From DZBG01 sp049241565 (GTDB lineage: Bacteria; Bdellovibrionota; Bacteriovoracia; Bacteriovoracales; Bacteriovoracaceae): a DNA stretch of 64,000 bases. The notes beneath the pieces are model-generated. The model saw only the letters and a list, made by a program, of their open reading frames with translations. It was not told the DNA's origin and did no database searches. Shown piece by piece: positions 1 through 8,696 of this stretch. The translations under genes and the position numbers were made by a program. The DNA lies in the NCBI GenBank assembly GCA_049241565.1, contig JBMLQL010000011.1, positions 1-64,000 of the forward strand, read 5' to 3'. Each line of letters starts with the position of its first letter. Within the stretch, counting starts at the first letter, position 1.

Positions 1-478
1 ACAAGGGGGACAGGGAGAAAAATATTCTAATGTCACTTGCTTTCTTAAAGGAGACATCCTTGTTATAAAAAATGATATCGATACTAATATTGTCGTCATT
101 AGTTTGATCTCTGATGATTCAGGTAAGCTGATTCAGATGAGAAAGGTGCAAACATCGGCTCTTAAAAAAGTTTTGGCCGACGAAAAATTTACTCTTTCAG
201 ATCTTAAGACTGGTGCCACTGTTCTGGTGAGAAAGGGCAATGATGTAGTGAAGATTAAGTTCTCCGCGGGATTTGATCCCATCTATGGTGGTACTTTTGA
301 AATGGATTATCTTTACAACGGAATTAAAGGTACAAGAAAGCAGATTGACCTAGATCTAAGAAAATCCGGACAATCTTGGGAAGTCACAAAAAATAATAAA
401 AAAGTGATGTCATTAAATGTGATTGCTAAAAGAGCTGCGATCGTAGGTCCCATTGGAATTGAAGAAATAAAGATTTAA
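1..478 (+). CDS. C-terminal part of a hypothetical protein, truncated at window edge
   Basis: The reading frame is open from base 2 to the TAA at 476-478, so this is the 3' end of a gene that starts outside the window. A TTG at 104 could be read as a start but the frame continues upstream without a stop, and no ribosome site precedes it. The visible 158 or so residues are rich in beta-type alternation (for example TFEMDYLYNGIKG) with many Lys and Asp, and contain no motif I recognise. No membrane segment is seen in this portion. A tRNA on the opposite strand follows closely. Confidence 0.7.
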   Translation, partial: QGGQGEKYSNVTCFLKGDILVIKNDIDTNIVVISLISDDSGKLIQMRKVQTSALKKVLADEKFTLSDLKTGATVLVRKGNDVVKIKFSAGFDPIYGGTFEMDYLYNGIKGTRKQIDLDLRKSGQSWEVTKNNKKVMSLNVIAKRAAIVGPIGIEEIKI

Positions 479-500
479 GGATTATCTTAAATTAGTAAAG

Positions 501-586
501 TGGTGGCTCCCCCGAGACTCGAACTCGGACGTTATTGCTAACGGCGGATTTTGAATCCGCTACGTCTACCATTCCGTCAGGAAGCC
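501..586 (-). tRNA. tRNA-Leu (anticodon CAA)
   Basis: The minus strand folds as a class II tRNA: a seven-pair acceptor stem (GGCTTCC with GGGAGCC, one G-U), a T arm containing GTTCGAGTC, and an anticodon stem GCGGA/TCCGC enclosing the loop TTCAAAA, which gives anticodon CAA. A long variable arm (CGTTAGCAATAACG) is as expected for leucine. The CCA end is encoded (501-503). Confidence 0.95.
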
Positions 587-636
587 ACTTGAGCTATTGA
601 TTCTAATGATTGGAGAAGTGGCCGTCAATGAAACGC

Positions 637-1593
637 TTAGCGTAATTTGATCAATTCTAGGGCCTCTTTGATAGAAAAGCGTAGAAAATTATCACCAAGA
701 TGCTTTTTGATCTGAGCATTATCGAGCAGGCAAGAAAATTTTAGGTAATCCAGCAGGTACTCTGGAACGTCCATTTTAAAAGTTTTAAGGATGCCGTTGA
801 GGCCGTCGGCCAGGAAAATGGGAAAAGGAATTCCTTTAGAGCCAAGTAGACTAAGAGAGTCACGCAAAGAAATGAAATCATTCCCAGCGACGTTGAAGAC
901 ACCTGTAGGAATTTCATTGAGTGATCTATAAAGGACATTGGCCATATCGAATTCATGAATAAATTGAAAATAAGGATTGTAGTCAATAGGTCTCAAGGCC
1001 AATGAAGAGAGAAGAAATTTTGTCATGGCATTTTGAATTTGCGGTCCGATAATATTGCATGGCCTTAAAACAACAGTGGAGATTTCATTTTGATGCCTCC
1101 ACATCCAGTTCGTACAGATCTGATCCATCTCTACGACATCACGAAGCTCTGGATGTTTGATACTTGCCCTTAGAGCAGATTCTTCTGTTAAAAAAATAGA
1201 GTTGTCAGCAAGAGCTCCATAAATATGAAAGGTCGAGAGGACAACAACTTTTTTTACTCCCGATCTGTGACAGAGTTCAAGAATGCGATTGGTTCCCATG
1301 ACGGAGAGCTCGATTCTCTTAGCGAGCTGAGCATGATCACTTGTCGAGTGAGAAATTCTTCCTAGGTGATAAACGGCATCAAACTCATTGGCCCGGAATA
1401 GATTTTCAAAATTCCCACGAGAGTATTTCATCGATGTGCAAGAGAGGCCTTTAAGCTCCGGAACTTGCGAGATATCACGAGAGTCAACTCCCATAATTTC
1501 CCAATGAGGATGCTCAGTAAGAATAAGACGAGAAAGGATTTTTGCAAGTCCACCGGCAATACCAATAATGAGGATTCTTTTTTTATCAATCAT
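637..1593 (-). CDS. NAD-dependent epimerase/dehydratase-like SDR protein
   Basis: 318-residue extended short-chain dehydrogenase/reductase-like protein. The N-terminus is a Rossmann entry (ILIIGIAGGLAKIL), followed by an acidic residue after beta2 (GVDSRD) and typical epimerase patches: AVYHLGRISHST, VVVLSTFHIYG and VLRPCNIIGP. Substrates of such proteins are usually nucleotide sugars, but none can be inferred. The usual catalytic YxxxK after the STFHIYG strand is not visible; the aligned stretch reads EMDQICTNW, so activity may be lost or altered. The start overlaps the end of the upstream acyltransferase by 8 bases, so the two are probably co-transcribed and translationally coupled, suggesting a lipid or envelope role. 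Confidence 0.8.
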   Translation of the reverse strand: MIDKKRILIIGIAGGLAKILSRLILTEHPHWEIMGVDSRDISQVPELKGLSCTSMKYSRGNFENLFRANEFDAVYHLGRISHSTSDHAQLAKRIELSVMGTNRILELCHRSGVKKVVVLSTFHIYGALADNSIFLTEESALRASIKHPELRDVVEMDQICTNWMWRHQNEISTVVLRPCNIIGPQIQNAMTKFLLSSLALRPIDYNPYFQFIHEFDMANVLYRSLNEIPTGVFNVAGNDFISLRDSLSLLGSKGIPFPIFLADGLNGILKTFKMDVPEYLLDYLKFSCLLDNAQIKKHLGDNFLRFSIKEALELIKLR

Positions 1594-2467
1594 CTTTTTT
1601 TCTTAATTCTTTAATGATGTATTTCGATAGAGGGATTCTCAAAGAATCAACAAAAGGCCGTCGCTTTTTCATCCCTACTGCTATCATTCGTCTAATTTTA
1701 TTTTCGATATGATAAATATGCTCTTTAATTTCTTTCTCAGGAGACTCAGGATTGAGGTGTTCAGGAACCTGAATGGCCTTGCCGATATAAATATCAATGG
1801 GTGAGGGCAAAGGGAACGCCAGTGGAGTAAGCGGAAGAGAGGGAAGCCCGATGGCCTTGGCCAGACTTCTGGCGTGAAAGACAAAAGGAAACATTTCTTC
1901 GGCCCCAATCACACAAAGGGGAAGAATGGGAGTCTTCTTCTGAAGGGCAATGCGGAAAAAGCCCTGAGAGAAAGATCTTACTTTATAGTAGTCAGGAGTA
2001 TTTTTTGAAATTCCTCGCACTCCCTCAGGAAAAACGAGAATCGATTCACCGTGATCAATCAGATATTCGCAATTGGCACGATCACCTAGAATAGATCCTA
2101 GTTGCGCTGTCATATCTCCCATGAAAGGAAGTTGGGCCATGAAACGTTCAATCATGGCACGCAAAACGCGAGGAGGAGCTACGTCCATGAGAAAGGCCAT
2201 GGTGATCATCATACCATCAATTGGGAGTTGTCCTGAATGATTAGAGACAATAATGTATGGAATGTTTTCGACATGTTCCTGTCCGAAGACTCTTACTTTA
2301 AAATATTTGCGATAAATAGGAAGAAGTTTGCGTAGAGTTTTTTCACACAGCTCAATATTAAAACCCCAGGGGTCTTGATACTGCTGATAACGTTGTTTTA
2401 ATCCGGCAAAGACTTCGGCTATTTTAGCCTCATCTTCTGGAGTGTTTTTGAAGAAATCTAATTCCAT
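1586..2467 (-). CDS. PlsC-type lysophospholipid acyltransferase
   Basis: 293-residue acyltransferase that would transfer an acyl chain from acyl-CoA or acyl-ACP to a lysolipid or related acceptor at the inner membrane. The catalytic block is SNHSGQLPID (residues about 75-84), the NHSGxLPxD variant of the NHx4D motif seen in the MGAT-like branch of the LPLAT superfamily, followed by ILVFPEGVRG, the substrate-binding EG motif. No strong transmembrane helix is obvious. It lies between engB and the SDR gene on the same strand. The exact substrate is unknown; 1-acylglycerol-3-phosphate acyltransferase is only one possibility. Confidence 0.85.
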   Translation of the reverse strand: MELDFFKNTPEDEAKIAEVFAGLKQRYQQYQDPWGFNIELCEKTLRKLLPIYRKYFKVRVFGQEHVENIPYIIVSNHSGQLPIDGMMITMAFLMDVAPPRVLRAMIERFMAQLPFMGDMTAQLGSILGDRANCEYLIDHGESILVFPEGVRGISKNTPDYYKVRSFSQGFFRIALQKKTPILPLCVIGAEEMFPFVFHARSLAKAIGLPSLPLTPLAFPLPSPIDIYIGKAIQVPEHLNPESPEKEIKEHIYHIENKIRRMIAVGMKKRRPFVDSLRIPLSKYIIKELRKKDD

Positions 2468-2542
2468 GACTCTATGATAATAGAGACAGGCCCAGAACCG
2501 AAGAGAGTTGTATTTGCCTCAGCATTGACTAAAAAACTCGGA

Positions 2543-3190
2543 CTATTGTCTAAATCGCATCACGAAGTTAATGATCGCTTGTTCTAGACCAAGGATTCCA
2601 TCGTTTTTCTCAGCAGAAGTGAAGTGAATTTGTCGGACCCATTTAAATTTTTCATAAATGGCCGGCATGATTTTTTTCAGAGCAGCGCGCTCACTCTGAG
2701 TCTTAAGTTTATCGATTTTATTAAAGACAAGATAAACTTCTAGATCGAAGTTTTTCAAATAGTCATGGAAGAGCTCATCACTTTCTTGAAGAGGATGCCT
2801 TGAGTCCTGAATATTGAGGAGCACGACTTTTTGACTAACGTAGCGGAAAAATGAAGTGAGGAGAGTCTCCCAATTTTTGGCCATTTCTTTTGAAACATCA
2901 GCATGACCATATCCCGGAACATCAAAGAAATAAAATTTAAATTCTTCTTTAGTCTCAGGATTTAAAACGATAAAGCTAAAAATATTCACTTGGCGAGTAC
3001 GGCCTGGAGTTTTAGAAACTCGAGCTGTGGATTTTCCATAAATCGCATTAATAAGTGAGGATTTTCCAACATTGGAACGGCCAATAAAAGCGGCACCATT
3101 CACATCAGGGTGAGTATTGAGCCAATCGACAAGTTGTTCAACTTTATCGATACCCATTAAGAATTCAACTTTTCCTTTTTGAATTTTCAT
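2543..3190 (-). CDS. engB: Ribosome biogenesis GTPase EngB/YsxC
   Basis: 215-residue TrmE-Era-EngA-EngB-Septin GTPase needed for assembly of the large ribosomal subunit. All GTPase motifs are visible: G1 GRSNVGKSS (residues 37-45), G2 region KTPGRTRQV, G3 DVPGYG, G4 NKIDK and the G5-like TSAE near the C-terminus. The length is normal for the family. The ATG at 3190 is preceded by a GGGACAG-like ribosome site. It is the first gene of a minus-strand run with the acyltransferase and SDR genes, and is divergent from the sigma54 activator; the 63-87 base gap must hold both promoters. Confidence 0.95.
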   Translation of the reverse strand: MKIQKGKVEFLMGIDKVEQLVDWLNTHPDVNGAAFIGRSNVGKSSLINAIYGKSTARVSKTPGRTRQVNIFSFIVLNPETKEEFKFYFFDVPGYGHADVSKEMAKNWETLLTSFFRYVSQKVVLLNIQDSRHPLQESDELFHDYLKNFDLEVYLVFNKIDKLKTQSERAALKKIMPAIYEKFKWVRQIHFTSAEKNDGILGLEQAIINFVMRFRQ

Positions 3191-3277
3191 AGCTCTGTCC
3201 CGTTATTCACTGTCTATTTTTATTTTTTAGGAGCATATCACGGCCAGAGCTGAATGACCATGAAAGGAGAAAATTAT

Positions 3278-4555
3278 ATGTGGCATGATAAAATGATATC
3301 AAAACAGTTGGATCAACAGGGACTTAGGCCTGGTGATAGCTTTGAAATATGGCCCTGGGGAGGACGCAGAAAGGTGGTTCCTCTTAAGCGGACTTGTCTT
3401 GATTTTATCAATGAAGAATATCGTCCTCACAATCTTTCTCAGAGCTATATTAAGCTAATGACCCCTTCGAATCGACGTTTTCATTTTCGTATAGAGTTGG
3501 ATGATAAGTTAGAATCTCCGCGCTATATGATGAGATCATTATCAGGCCATCCTTTCTGGGTAAATGGACTGGTGACCAAAGAGGCCTATTTAGAACGAGC
3601 CGATCAAGTTGTTATCGATGATCATCGCATGCAGTTTAATTCAGCTTCAATTAAAGAATGGAGTAATAATTATTTTGATCATCCAATTTTAAGTGAAGAG
3701 AAATTAATTCATTCTCATCTCTCCGTTTTGATCGAAGGAGAAACAGGAACAGGGAAAACATATTTGGCCGAAAAGATTCATCTTAAGAGTGAGAGAAAGG
3801 GTGAGTGGGTTCATCTTAATTTAAGTGCACTTTCTCCTCAGCTTATTGAGTCAGAACTATTTGGACACAAGAAAGGATCCTTCACTGGTGCCGTAAGAGA
3901 TCATATGGGTGCCATTGAGCAGGCCTCACAAGGAACACTTTTTATCGATGAAATTGACTCTCTCCCTTTAGATCTTCAGGCCAAGTTACTCCTCTTTTTA
4001 GACAACCAAAAAATTAGAAGAGTGGGAGGAAGCTCGGAAACGACAGTTTCGGCCCGTTTAATTTTTGCTTCAGGAAAAAACTTAGAGCATCTTGTTCAAA
4101 AAGGATTAATGAGACAGGACTTCTATTTTCGCCTTAAAACAGGATTAACAATTTCTTTAAAACCACTCAGACATAGTGCTGAGCAAGTAAGATTTTTTTG
4201 CCAGAAATATGCTTTAGATAATAGATGTTCATTCACTGAAAGAGTCATTGAGTTCTATGAAACTCTACCGTGGCCAGGAAATATTAGGCAGCTCAAATCT
4301 CATCTTGAAAAGAAGAGAATCCTTTCAAAATCATTTAAACTTGATTTTGATCATCATGATCAAAATCTCTTAGAACAAACCTCTGATATTTCTGCTCTGT
4401 CAGGAGAAGAAATTCTAAGTCTTGAAATTGTGAAAAAGAAGTATATCGAAAGGGCCATGCGAATTTGCCATGGGCAGATTGGTGTTGTCGCTAAAAAATT
4501 AGATATTCATCCGAAAACAATAAGACTTATCATTAGTGGCCAAGAAGATAAGTGA
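3278..4555 (+). CDS. FHA-domain sigma54-dependent transcriptional activator
   Basis: 425-residue bacterial enhancer-binding protein. Residues about 50-125 resemble a forkhead-associated domain (SPRYMMRSLSGHPFWVNG, then LERADQVVIDDHRMQF), which would bind phosphothreonine partners. The central AAA+ domain has Walker A GETGTGKT, the sigma54-contact loop GSFTGA (Ser replacing Ala of GAFTGA), Walker B TLFIDEIDSL, and an arginine-finger region. The C-terminus carries a Fis-type helix-turn-helix (VVAKKLDIHPKTIRLI). An ATG at 3254 is also in frame, but AAAGGAGA at 3263-3270 sits at the right distance for 3278, so that start is chosen. The 3' end overlaps the convergent FliL-like gene by 23 bases. 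FHA-linked activators are typically controlled by Ser/Thr kinases; none is in the window. Confidence 0.88.
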   Translation: MWHDKMISKQLDQQGLRPGDSFEIWPWGGRRKVVPLKRTCLDFINEEYRPHNLSQSYIKLMTPSNRRFHFRIELDDKLESPRYMMRSLSGHPFWVNGLVTKEAYLERADQVVIDDHRMQFNSASIKEWSNNYFDHPILSEEKLIHSHLSVLIEGETGTGKTYLAEKIHLKSERKGEWVHLNLSALSPQLIESELFGHKKGSFTGAVRDHMGAIEQASQGTLFIDEIDSLPLDLQAKLLLFLDNQKIRRVGGSSETTVSARLIFASGKNLEHLVQKGLMRQDFYFRLKTGLTISLKPLRHSAEQVRFFCQKYALDNRCSFTERVIEFYETLPWPGNIRQLKSHLEKKRILSKSFKLDFDHHDQNLLEQTSDISALSGEEILSLEIVKKKYIERAMRICHGQIGVVAKKLDIHPKTIRLIISGQEDK

Positions 4556-5393
4556 TTTTAACTTCCTGAGCGAAGCCTTCAATGTTATTTTCTTGAAGGA
4601 AAGCTGTCACTTCTTGCTTAATCTTTTCACGAATAATTTCTTTGCCTTCTGTCTGCAAGTTGAAAGCAGCAATCGTTGGCTCAATATTCATGATGAGATA
4701 ATCACGGAGAAGCTGTTCATTGGCGGCAAGATAGTTTTTTGAAGACCTATTACTCATGATGATAGAGAAATCAACCATGATTGAGCGATACTCATTGATG
4801 TCAGCAAAATAGACAGGGATTTTAATGGCCATAATTGAGAAATCGCGAGTTTGTTTTTTATAATAAACTGGTCTCTTTACTTTTTCATCATCAATACTGG
4901 CCGGAGACCTTGCTGTGGTATTTTCCAGTAAGGCAATCTTTCGAGATGAATCGAAAATGATAAAACTTGAAAAGAATGAAGCTATCGTAAAAATGATAAG
5001 TAAAACAATTTGGACAGGAGATAATGAGTTAGTCCATTGTCTAATGTATGAGACAAGAATAAATAATGGTTGAAATAGCTTTCCAAAGAATCCGCTATCT
5101 CTTCTCTTTCTGGCCTCGTCTTGAACAATTTGTTGCCATTCAGAGATTTTATTTTTGATGGGGAATGTTTTTACTTTTTCTTTGCCGATTTTAAAAAACC
5201 TAAAACAATAATTAATGAATTTTTCAGGAAATCCCCTGAGATAAGCAATAAATCTCGAAATAAATGACGAAACTTTTAGATAAATTCTTTGCACCGATGG
5301 TGGCGTGACTTTTACGACGAGCTTGTGGAAGACTTCCCCCAGAAGCATTAAATAGTGATTAATTAAAATTTCGATCTTTTCTAAGAATCCCAT
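4533..5393 (-). CDS. FliL-like membrane protein with N-terminal extension
   Basis: 286 residues. The first 120 are basic and amphipathic, then a hydrophobic segment (PVQIVLLIIFTIASFFSSF, about residues 125-147) anchors a periplasmic C-terminal domain. That domain has the FliL look: MVDFSIIMSNRSSKNYLAAN, then a region rich in LLRDYLIM and a closing helix with IREKIKQEVTAFL. FliL supports the flagellar stator. The window has a second, standard fliL at the head of the flagellar operon, so this is a paralogue, perhaps for a different motor or state. It ends inside the convergent sigma54 activator. Identification rests on pattern recognition of the C-terminal domain. Confidence 0.6.
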   Translation of the reverse strand: MGFLEKIEILINHYLMLLGEVFHKLVVKVTPPSVQRIYLKVSSFISRFIAYLRGFPEKFINYCFRFFKIGKEKVKTFPIKNKISEWQQIVQDEARKRRDSGFFGKLFQPLFILVSYIRQWTNSLSPVQIVLLIIFTIASFFSSFIIFDSSRKIALLENTTARSPASIDDEKVKRPVYYKKQTRDFSIMAIKIPVYFADINEYRSIMVDFSIIMSNRSSKNYLAANEQLLRDYLIMNIEPTIAAFNLQTEGKEIIREKIKQEVTAFLQENNIEGFAQEVKITYLLGH

Positions 5394-5549
5394 ACATAAA
5401 CCTTTTCGGTCGTTTTTCTCAGGATATTAGAACCTGACTAGAATTGTTCAGGATAGGTCATTTTTGCCCCCTGAAAAGCCTCAGGTTTAGAGGACCTTTA
5501 GTCTAGTCGATAGGGAGGGTAGGTAATTGATCCGTCAAGGAAGGCGAAG

Positions 5550-6200
5550 ATGAAAATGTTTGGCTATTTTATTATGTCATTTATTCTTTTAAGTTCACTT
5601 ATAAGCTGTACGGCGTTTATGCCCAGTCGAAGTTACCTCTCAGAAATGGAACAAGAATCAGATTCAAGTTTTTTTAGGCCTGAAAAAGATTTTCCCGTTA
5701 TGGCCGGAGATAACGGCAGGTATTGGTATACAGAAAAAGAGCGTCAGGCGAGAACTCCAGCTTCAGACTATGAGAATAAGCGTAATCGTGAGGAAGAGGC
5801 CATACGTATGCAACGAGAGAATCTAGAGGCGGCTTTACCTGAAGAGGAGCAAGCCTTTTATTCATCTTTCAAAACTCGATTTACCACTGATTCTGAAAAG
5901 ATCTTTTTCCTAGAACTTCCGCCTTCAGAGCGACAAAATTATGTCGAATCCAAGGGGTGGACTGGTTCCAAAGATGTCCTCAATAACGCTTGGGAAACTC
6001 GTCTTGCTACTCGTCAAAGTGAGATCATGATGGGGATGACGAAGCAAGAGGTCATGGAGTCCGCAGGTCAACCAGATCGAGTGGAAGTAGCGGGAAATCC
6101 ACGCTATGAGAACGAGCGCTGGATTTATTCTGTAGAAGGTCGCTCTAAATACATCTATTTTGAGTCTGGTCGCGTCGGCGGCTGGGAGAGCGGACGCTAA
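5550..6200 (+). CDS. BamE/SmpA-like lipoprotein
   Basis: 216 residues. A signal peptide with lipobox LISC (Cys at about residue 20) indicates an export-processed lipoprotein. The middle is charged and probably partly unstructured. The last 60 residues resemble the SmpA/OmlA/BamE fold: the helix MMGMTKQEVMESAGQPDRVE followed by strands with ERWIYS and YIYFESGRVGGW. BamE belongs to the outer-membrane barrel assembly machine, but many unrelated lipoproteins share this small fold, so a Bam role is not claimed. The ATG at 5550 follows AAGGAAGGCGAAG, a good ribosome site. Confidence 0.7.
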   Translation: MKMFGYFIMSFILLSSLISCTAFMPSRSYLSEMEQESDSSFFRPEKDFPVMAGDNGRYWYTEKERQARTPASDYENKRNREEEAIRMQRENLEAALPEEEQAFYSSFKTRFTTDSEKIFFLELPPSERQNYVESKGWTGSKDVLNNAWETRLATRQSEIMMGMTKQEVMESAGQPDRVEVAGNPRYENERWIYSVEGRSKYIYFESGRVGGWESGR

Positions 6201-6239
6201 AAAAACTGCCTTTTTTAAGTGGTCTGAGGTAAGGTAAAT

Positions 6240-6258
6240 CTCTATTTTACTGATAGAG
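6240..6258 (+). promoter_or_regulatory. Hairpin overlapping the accA ribosome binding site
   Basis: CTCTAT at 6240-6245 and ATAGAG at 6253-6258 form a perfect six-pair stem with a seven-base loop. The 3' arm contains most of the AGAGG (6255-6259) that serves as Shine-Dalgarno for the accA ATG at 6266, so the hairpin would mask it. Whether it acts in vivo is not known. Confidence 0.4.
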
Positions 6259-6265
6259 GTTTACA

Positions 6266-7234
6266 ATGGATTTTACCCTAGATTTCGAACGTCCAGTGGC
6301 CGAACTGGAAAACCAAATTCGTGAGCTTAAGCAAGCCTCGCATGGCCCACAAGTTGATCTTTCCCCTGAGATTCAGGCACTCACTCACAAAGTAGAAAAG
6401 CTACTGGAAGATATTTATCTTAATCTTTCACCATGGGAGAGAACTCAACTTTCTCGTCACCCTAATCGTCCTCATGCTTTAGACTATATTGAAAAAGTTG
6501 TGACAGATTTTCATGAGATTCACGGCGATCGTCATTTCTCTGATGACCCTACTATGATCACTGGCTTTGCTTATTTGGGTGAGCAAAAAGTGGCCGTGAT
6601 TGGAATTGAGAAAGGTCGCAAAACTCAGGACAAAATTAAAAGAAATTTTGGGATGGCCAACCCTGAAGGTTACCGTAAGGCCCTTCGAGTTATGCAAATG
6701 GCATCTCAGTTTAATATTCCAGTTATTACTTTTGTGGATACACCAGGAGCTTACCCAGGTATCGGTGCAGAAGAGCGCGGTCAGGCCCAGGCCATCGCCG
6801 TTAACTTGGAAGAGATGTTTAATATTAAAACTCCTATTGTGGCGGTTGTGATTGGTGAAGGTGGATCTGGTGGTGCCCTTGGTATTGCTGTGGCCGATAA
6901 AGTGCTCATGATGGAGTACTCTGTGTATTCAGTGATCTCTCCTGAGTCATGTGCTTCTATTCTTTGGTCAGATCCAAAAATGGCAGAAACAGCGGCTAAC
7001 TCACTTCAACTCTCTCCAGATAAAGCTCTTGAGCTTAAGGTGATTGATGGGGTGATTAAAGAACCTATTGGAGGCGCTCATCGTTATCCAGACAAGGCCA
7101 TTGAAGCGGTTAAAAATTCTTTGATCCTAGCAATTAAAGAATTGAAAACAAAAACTGCGGAAGAACTTGAAGAACATCGATTTAATAAATTTCGTCAGAT
7201 GGGAAATCTCACTCTGCATATGACTGAAGAATAA
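6266..7234 (+). CDS. accA: Acetyl-CoA carboxylase carboxyltransferase subunit alpha
   Basis: 322 residues, normal for AccA. With AccD it transfers the carboxyl group from carboxybiotin to acetyl-CoA, giving malonyl-CoA for fatty acid synthesis in the cytoplasm. The crotonase-type core is clear: FVDTPGAYPGIGAEERGQ and the oxyanion-type VIGEGGSGGALGI, followed by SVISPESCASILW. The N-terminal helix LDFERPVAELENQI is also characteristic. accB, accC and accD are not in the window. It starts a plus-strand run with yicC, gmk and rel, with only 12 bases before yicC. Translation may be limited by a hairpin over its ribosome site. Confidence 0.97.
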   Translation: MDFTLDFERPVAELENQIRELKQASHGPQVDLSPEIQALTHKVEKLLEDIYLNLSPWERTQLSRHPNRPHALDYIEKVVTDFHEIHGDRHFSDDPTMITGFAYLGEQKVAVIGIEKGRKTQDKIKRNFGMANPEGYRKALRVMQMASQFNIPVITFVDTPGAYPGIGAEERGQAQAIAVNLEEMFNIKTPIVAVVIGEGGSGGALGIAVADKVLMMEYSVYSVISPESCASILWSDPKMAETAANSLQLSPDKALELKVIDGVIKEPIGGAHRYPDKAIEAVKNSLILAIKELKTKTAEELEEHRFNKFRQMGNLTLHMTEE

Positions 7235-7246
7235 GGAAAACTGTAA

Positions 7247-8122
7247 ATGAATATTTTTTCAATGACTGGATTTGGAAAAGGTGAAGCGCGAGGATCGAAT
7301 TATACGGTCGTCACTGAACTCAAAACAGTAAATAATCGTTTCAAAGATTTTCGCTTTAAGATGAGTCACCTTTTTAACGAAGTCGAGATGGAGCTGAGAT
7401 CAACACTTGATGGCGAGTTTCGTCGTGGTTCATTTGATATCAATATTTCATACAAAAAAAATGAAGGAAACAAAGCTGAGTTTGCAATCGATCTTAATAA
7501 AGTCGAAACTTATCTTGAACTAATGAGACCTGTTTTCAAAAAAAATAATATCGAGTTTCAAGTCTCTCCCACAGAATTTTTAAGATCTGATTTTGCTAAA
7601 GATGAAGAAGATCTTAAAGAGAAAGAACTTCTTCCATTAGTACGTGAGTCTTTTGCTAAAGCTGTGACAGCACTAAAAGCTTCTCGAGATGCTGAAGGGG
7701 ATAAGTTGAGCAAAAAGCTTCTGGATCATTTAAAAGATTACGAAACAAATCTTTTAAAAGTGGACGAGCTCAAGAGCATCTACCCCGAGATAGTTCGTGA
7801 AAAGCTGACTGCTAAATTTCAAGAAAAACTTAAAGACATCAAGATTGATGAGAGTCGATACCTTCAAGAAGTGGTGTATTACCTCGAGAAATTGGATGTG
7901 GATGAAGAGCTTAATCGGGCCAAAATTCATATTGAGAAGCTCAGAAAGGTCCTTAAAACCCCTGGTGAGGTTGGCCGACAAATTGACTTCCTTATGCAAG
8001 AGCTAGGGCGGGAAACCAATACCTTAGGATCAAAATCTGCCCAGTCAGAAATTTCAACTCTAGTTGTCGAGATGAAAGTACAATTGGAGAAGATACGTGA
8101 ACAAGCACTGAACTTGGAATAG
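7247..8122 (+). CDS. yicC: YicC family endoribonuclease
   Basis: 291 residues, the usual family length. The N-terminal MTGFGKGEARG and the following LKTVNNRFKDFRFK are the YicC_N signature; the C-terminal half (DUF1732) has EVVYYLEKLDVDEELNRA and ends with QELGRETNTLGSKS. E. coli YicC has been described as an RNase acting on RNA in stress and small RNA turnover. It precedes gmk by four bases, an arrangement conserved in many proteobacteria. The ATG follows AAGGAAAACTGTAA, an acceptable ribosome site. Confidence 0.93.
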   Translation: MNIFSMTGFGKGEARGSNYTVVTELKTVNNRFKDFRFKMSHLFNEVEMELRSTLDGEFRRGSFDINISYKKNEGNKAEFAIDLNKVETYLELMRPVFKKNNIEFQVSPTEFLRSDFAKDEEDLKEKELLPLVRESFAKAVTALKASRDAEGDKLSKKLLDHLKDYETNLLKVDELKSIYPEIVREKLTAKFQEKLKDIKIDESRYLQEVVYYLEKLDVDEELNRAKIHIEKLRKVLKTPGEVGRQIDFLMQELGRETNTLGSKSAQSEISTLVVEMKVQLEKIREQALNLE

Positions 8123-8126
8123 TCCC

Positions 8127-8687
8127 ATGAGCGAAGGTCGAATTATTGTCATTTGTGCTCCGTCTGGTACGGGGAAGTCTACTCTTATTGAGAGACTCAA
8201 AAAGGATCACCCAGAATTGATTTGGTCTGTGAGCTGTACTACGCGTCCAATGAGAACAGGCGAAGTGCACGGCAAGGATTATTTCTTTATTGATAAAGAA
8301 GATTTCGAACAAAAAATAGCCTCGGATATGTTTATTGAATGGGCCAGGGTTCATTCAAATTATTATGGAACCTCTCGTGAGTTTATCGACGATGGACTTA
8401 AGTCAGGTAAAAAGATGCTCTTTGATCTTGATGTTCAAGGGGCAGATGCGATTAAGAAGCTCTATGGTGATGAGGGGAAAGTCATTTTTATTGAGCCTCC
8501 TTCAGTGGTAGAACTTGAGCGAAGACTAAGGGCCCGAGGCACTGATAAAGAAGAGGTCATTCTCTTGAGAATTGCTAATGCTAAGAGTGAATTACTCCGA
8601 AAGCATCATTATGACTATTTAGTCATGAATGATGATGTTGATAAAGCCTATATCCAGCTTAAAAAAATTATTGAAGAGATACTGTAA
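8127..8687 (+). CDS. gmk: Guanylate kinase
   Basis: 186 residues. Phosphorylates GMP to GDP using ATP in the cytoplasm. The P-loop APSGTGKST covers residues about 11-19, the GMP-binding segment SCTTRPMRTGEVHGKDYFF follows, then FIEWARVHSNYYGTS and the lid-like ERRLRARGTD. Standard family length is about 200. It is tightly packed between yicC and rel. In enterics rpoZ lies between gmk and spoT; here the gap is only nine bases and rpoZ is absent. Confidence 0.97.
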   Translation: MSEGRIIVICAPSGTGKSTLIERLKKDHPELIWSVSCTTRPMRTGEVHGKDYFFIDKEDFEQKIASDMFIEWARVHSNYYGTSREFIDDGLKSGKKMLFDLDVQGADAIKKLYGDEGKVIFIEPPSVVELERRLRARGTDKEEVILLRIANAKSELLRKHHYDYLVMNDDVDKAYIQLKKIIEEIL

Positions 8688-8696
8688 GGACCTCCG

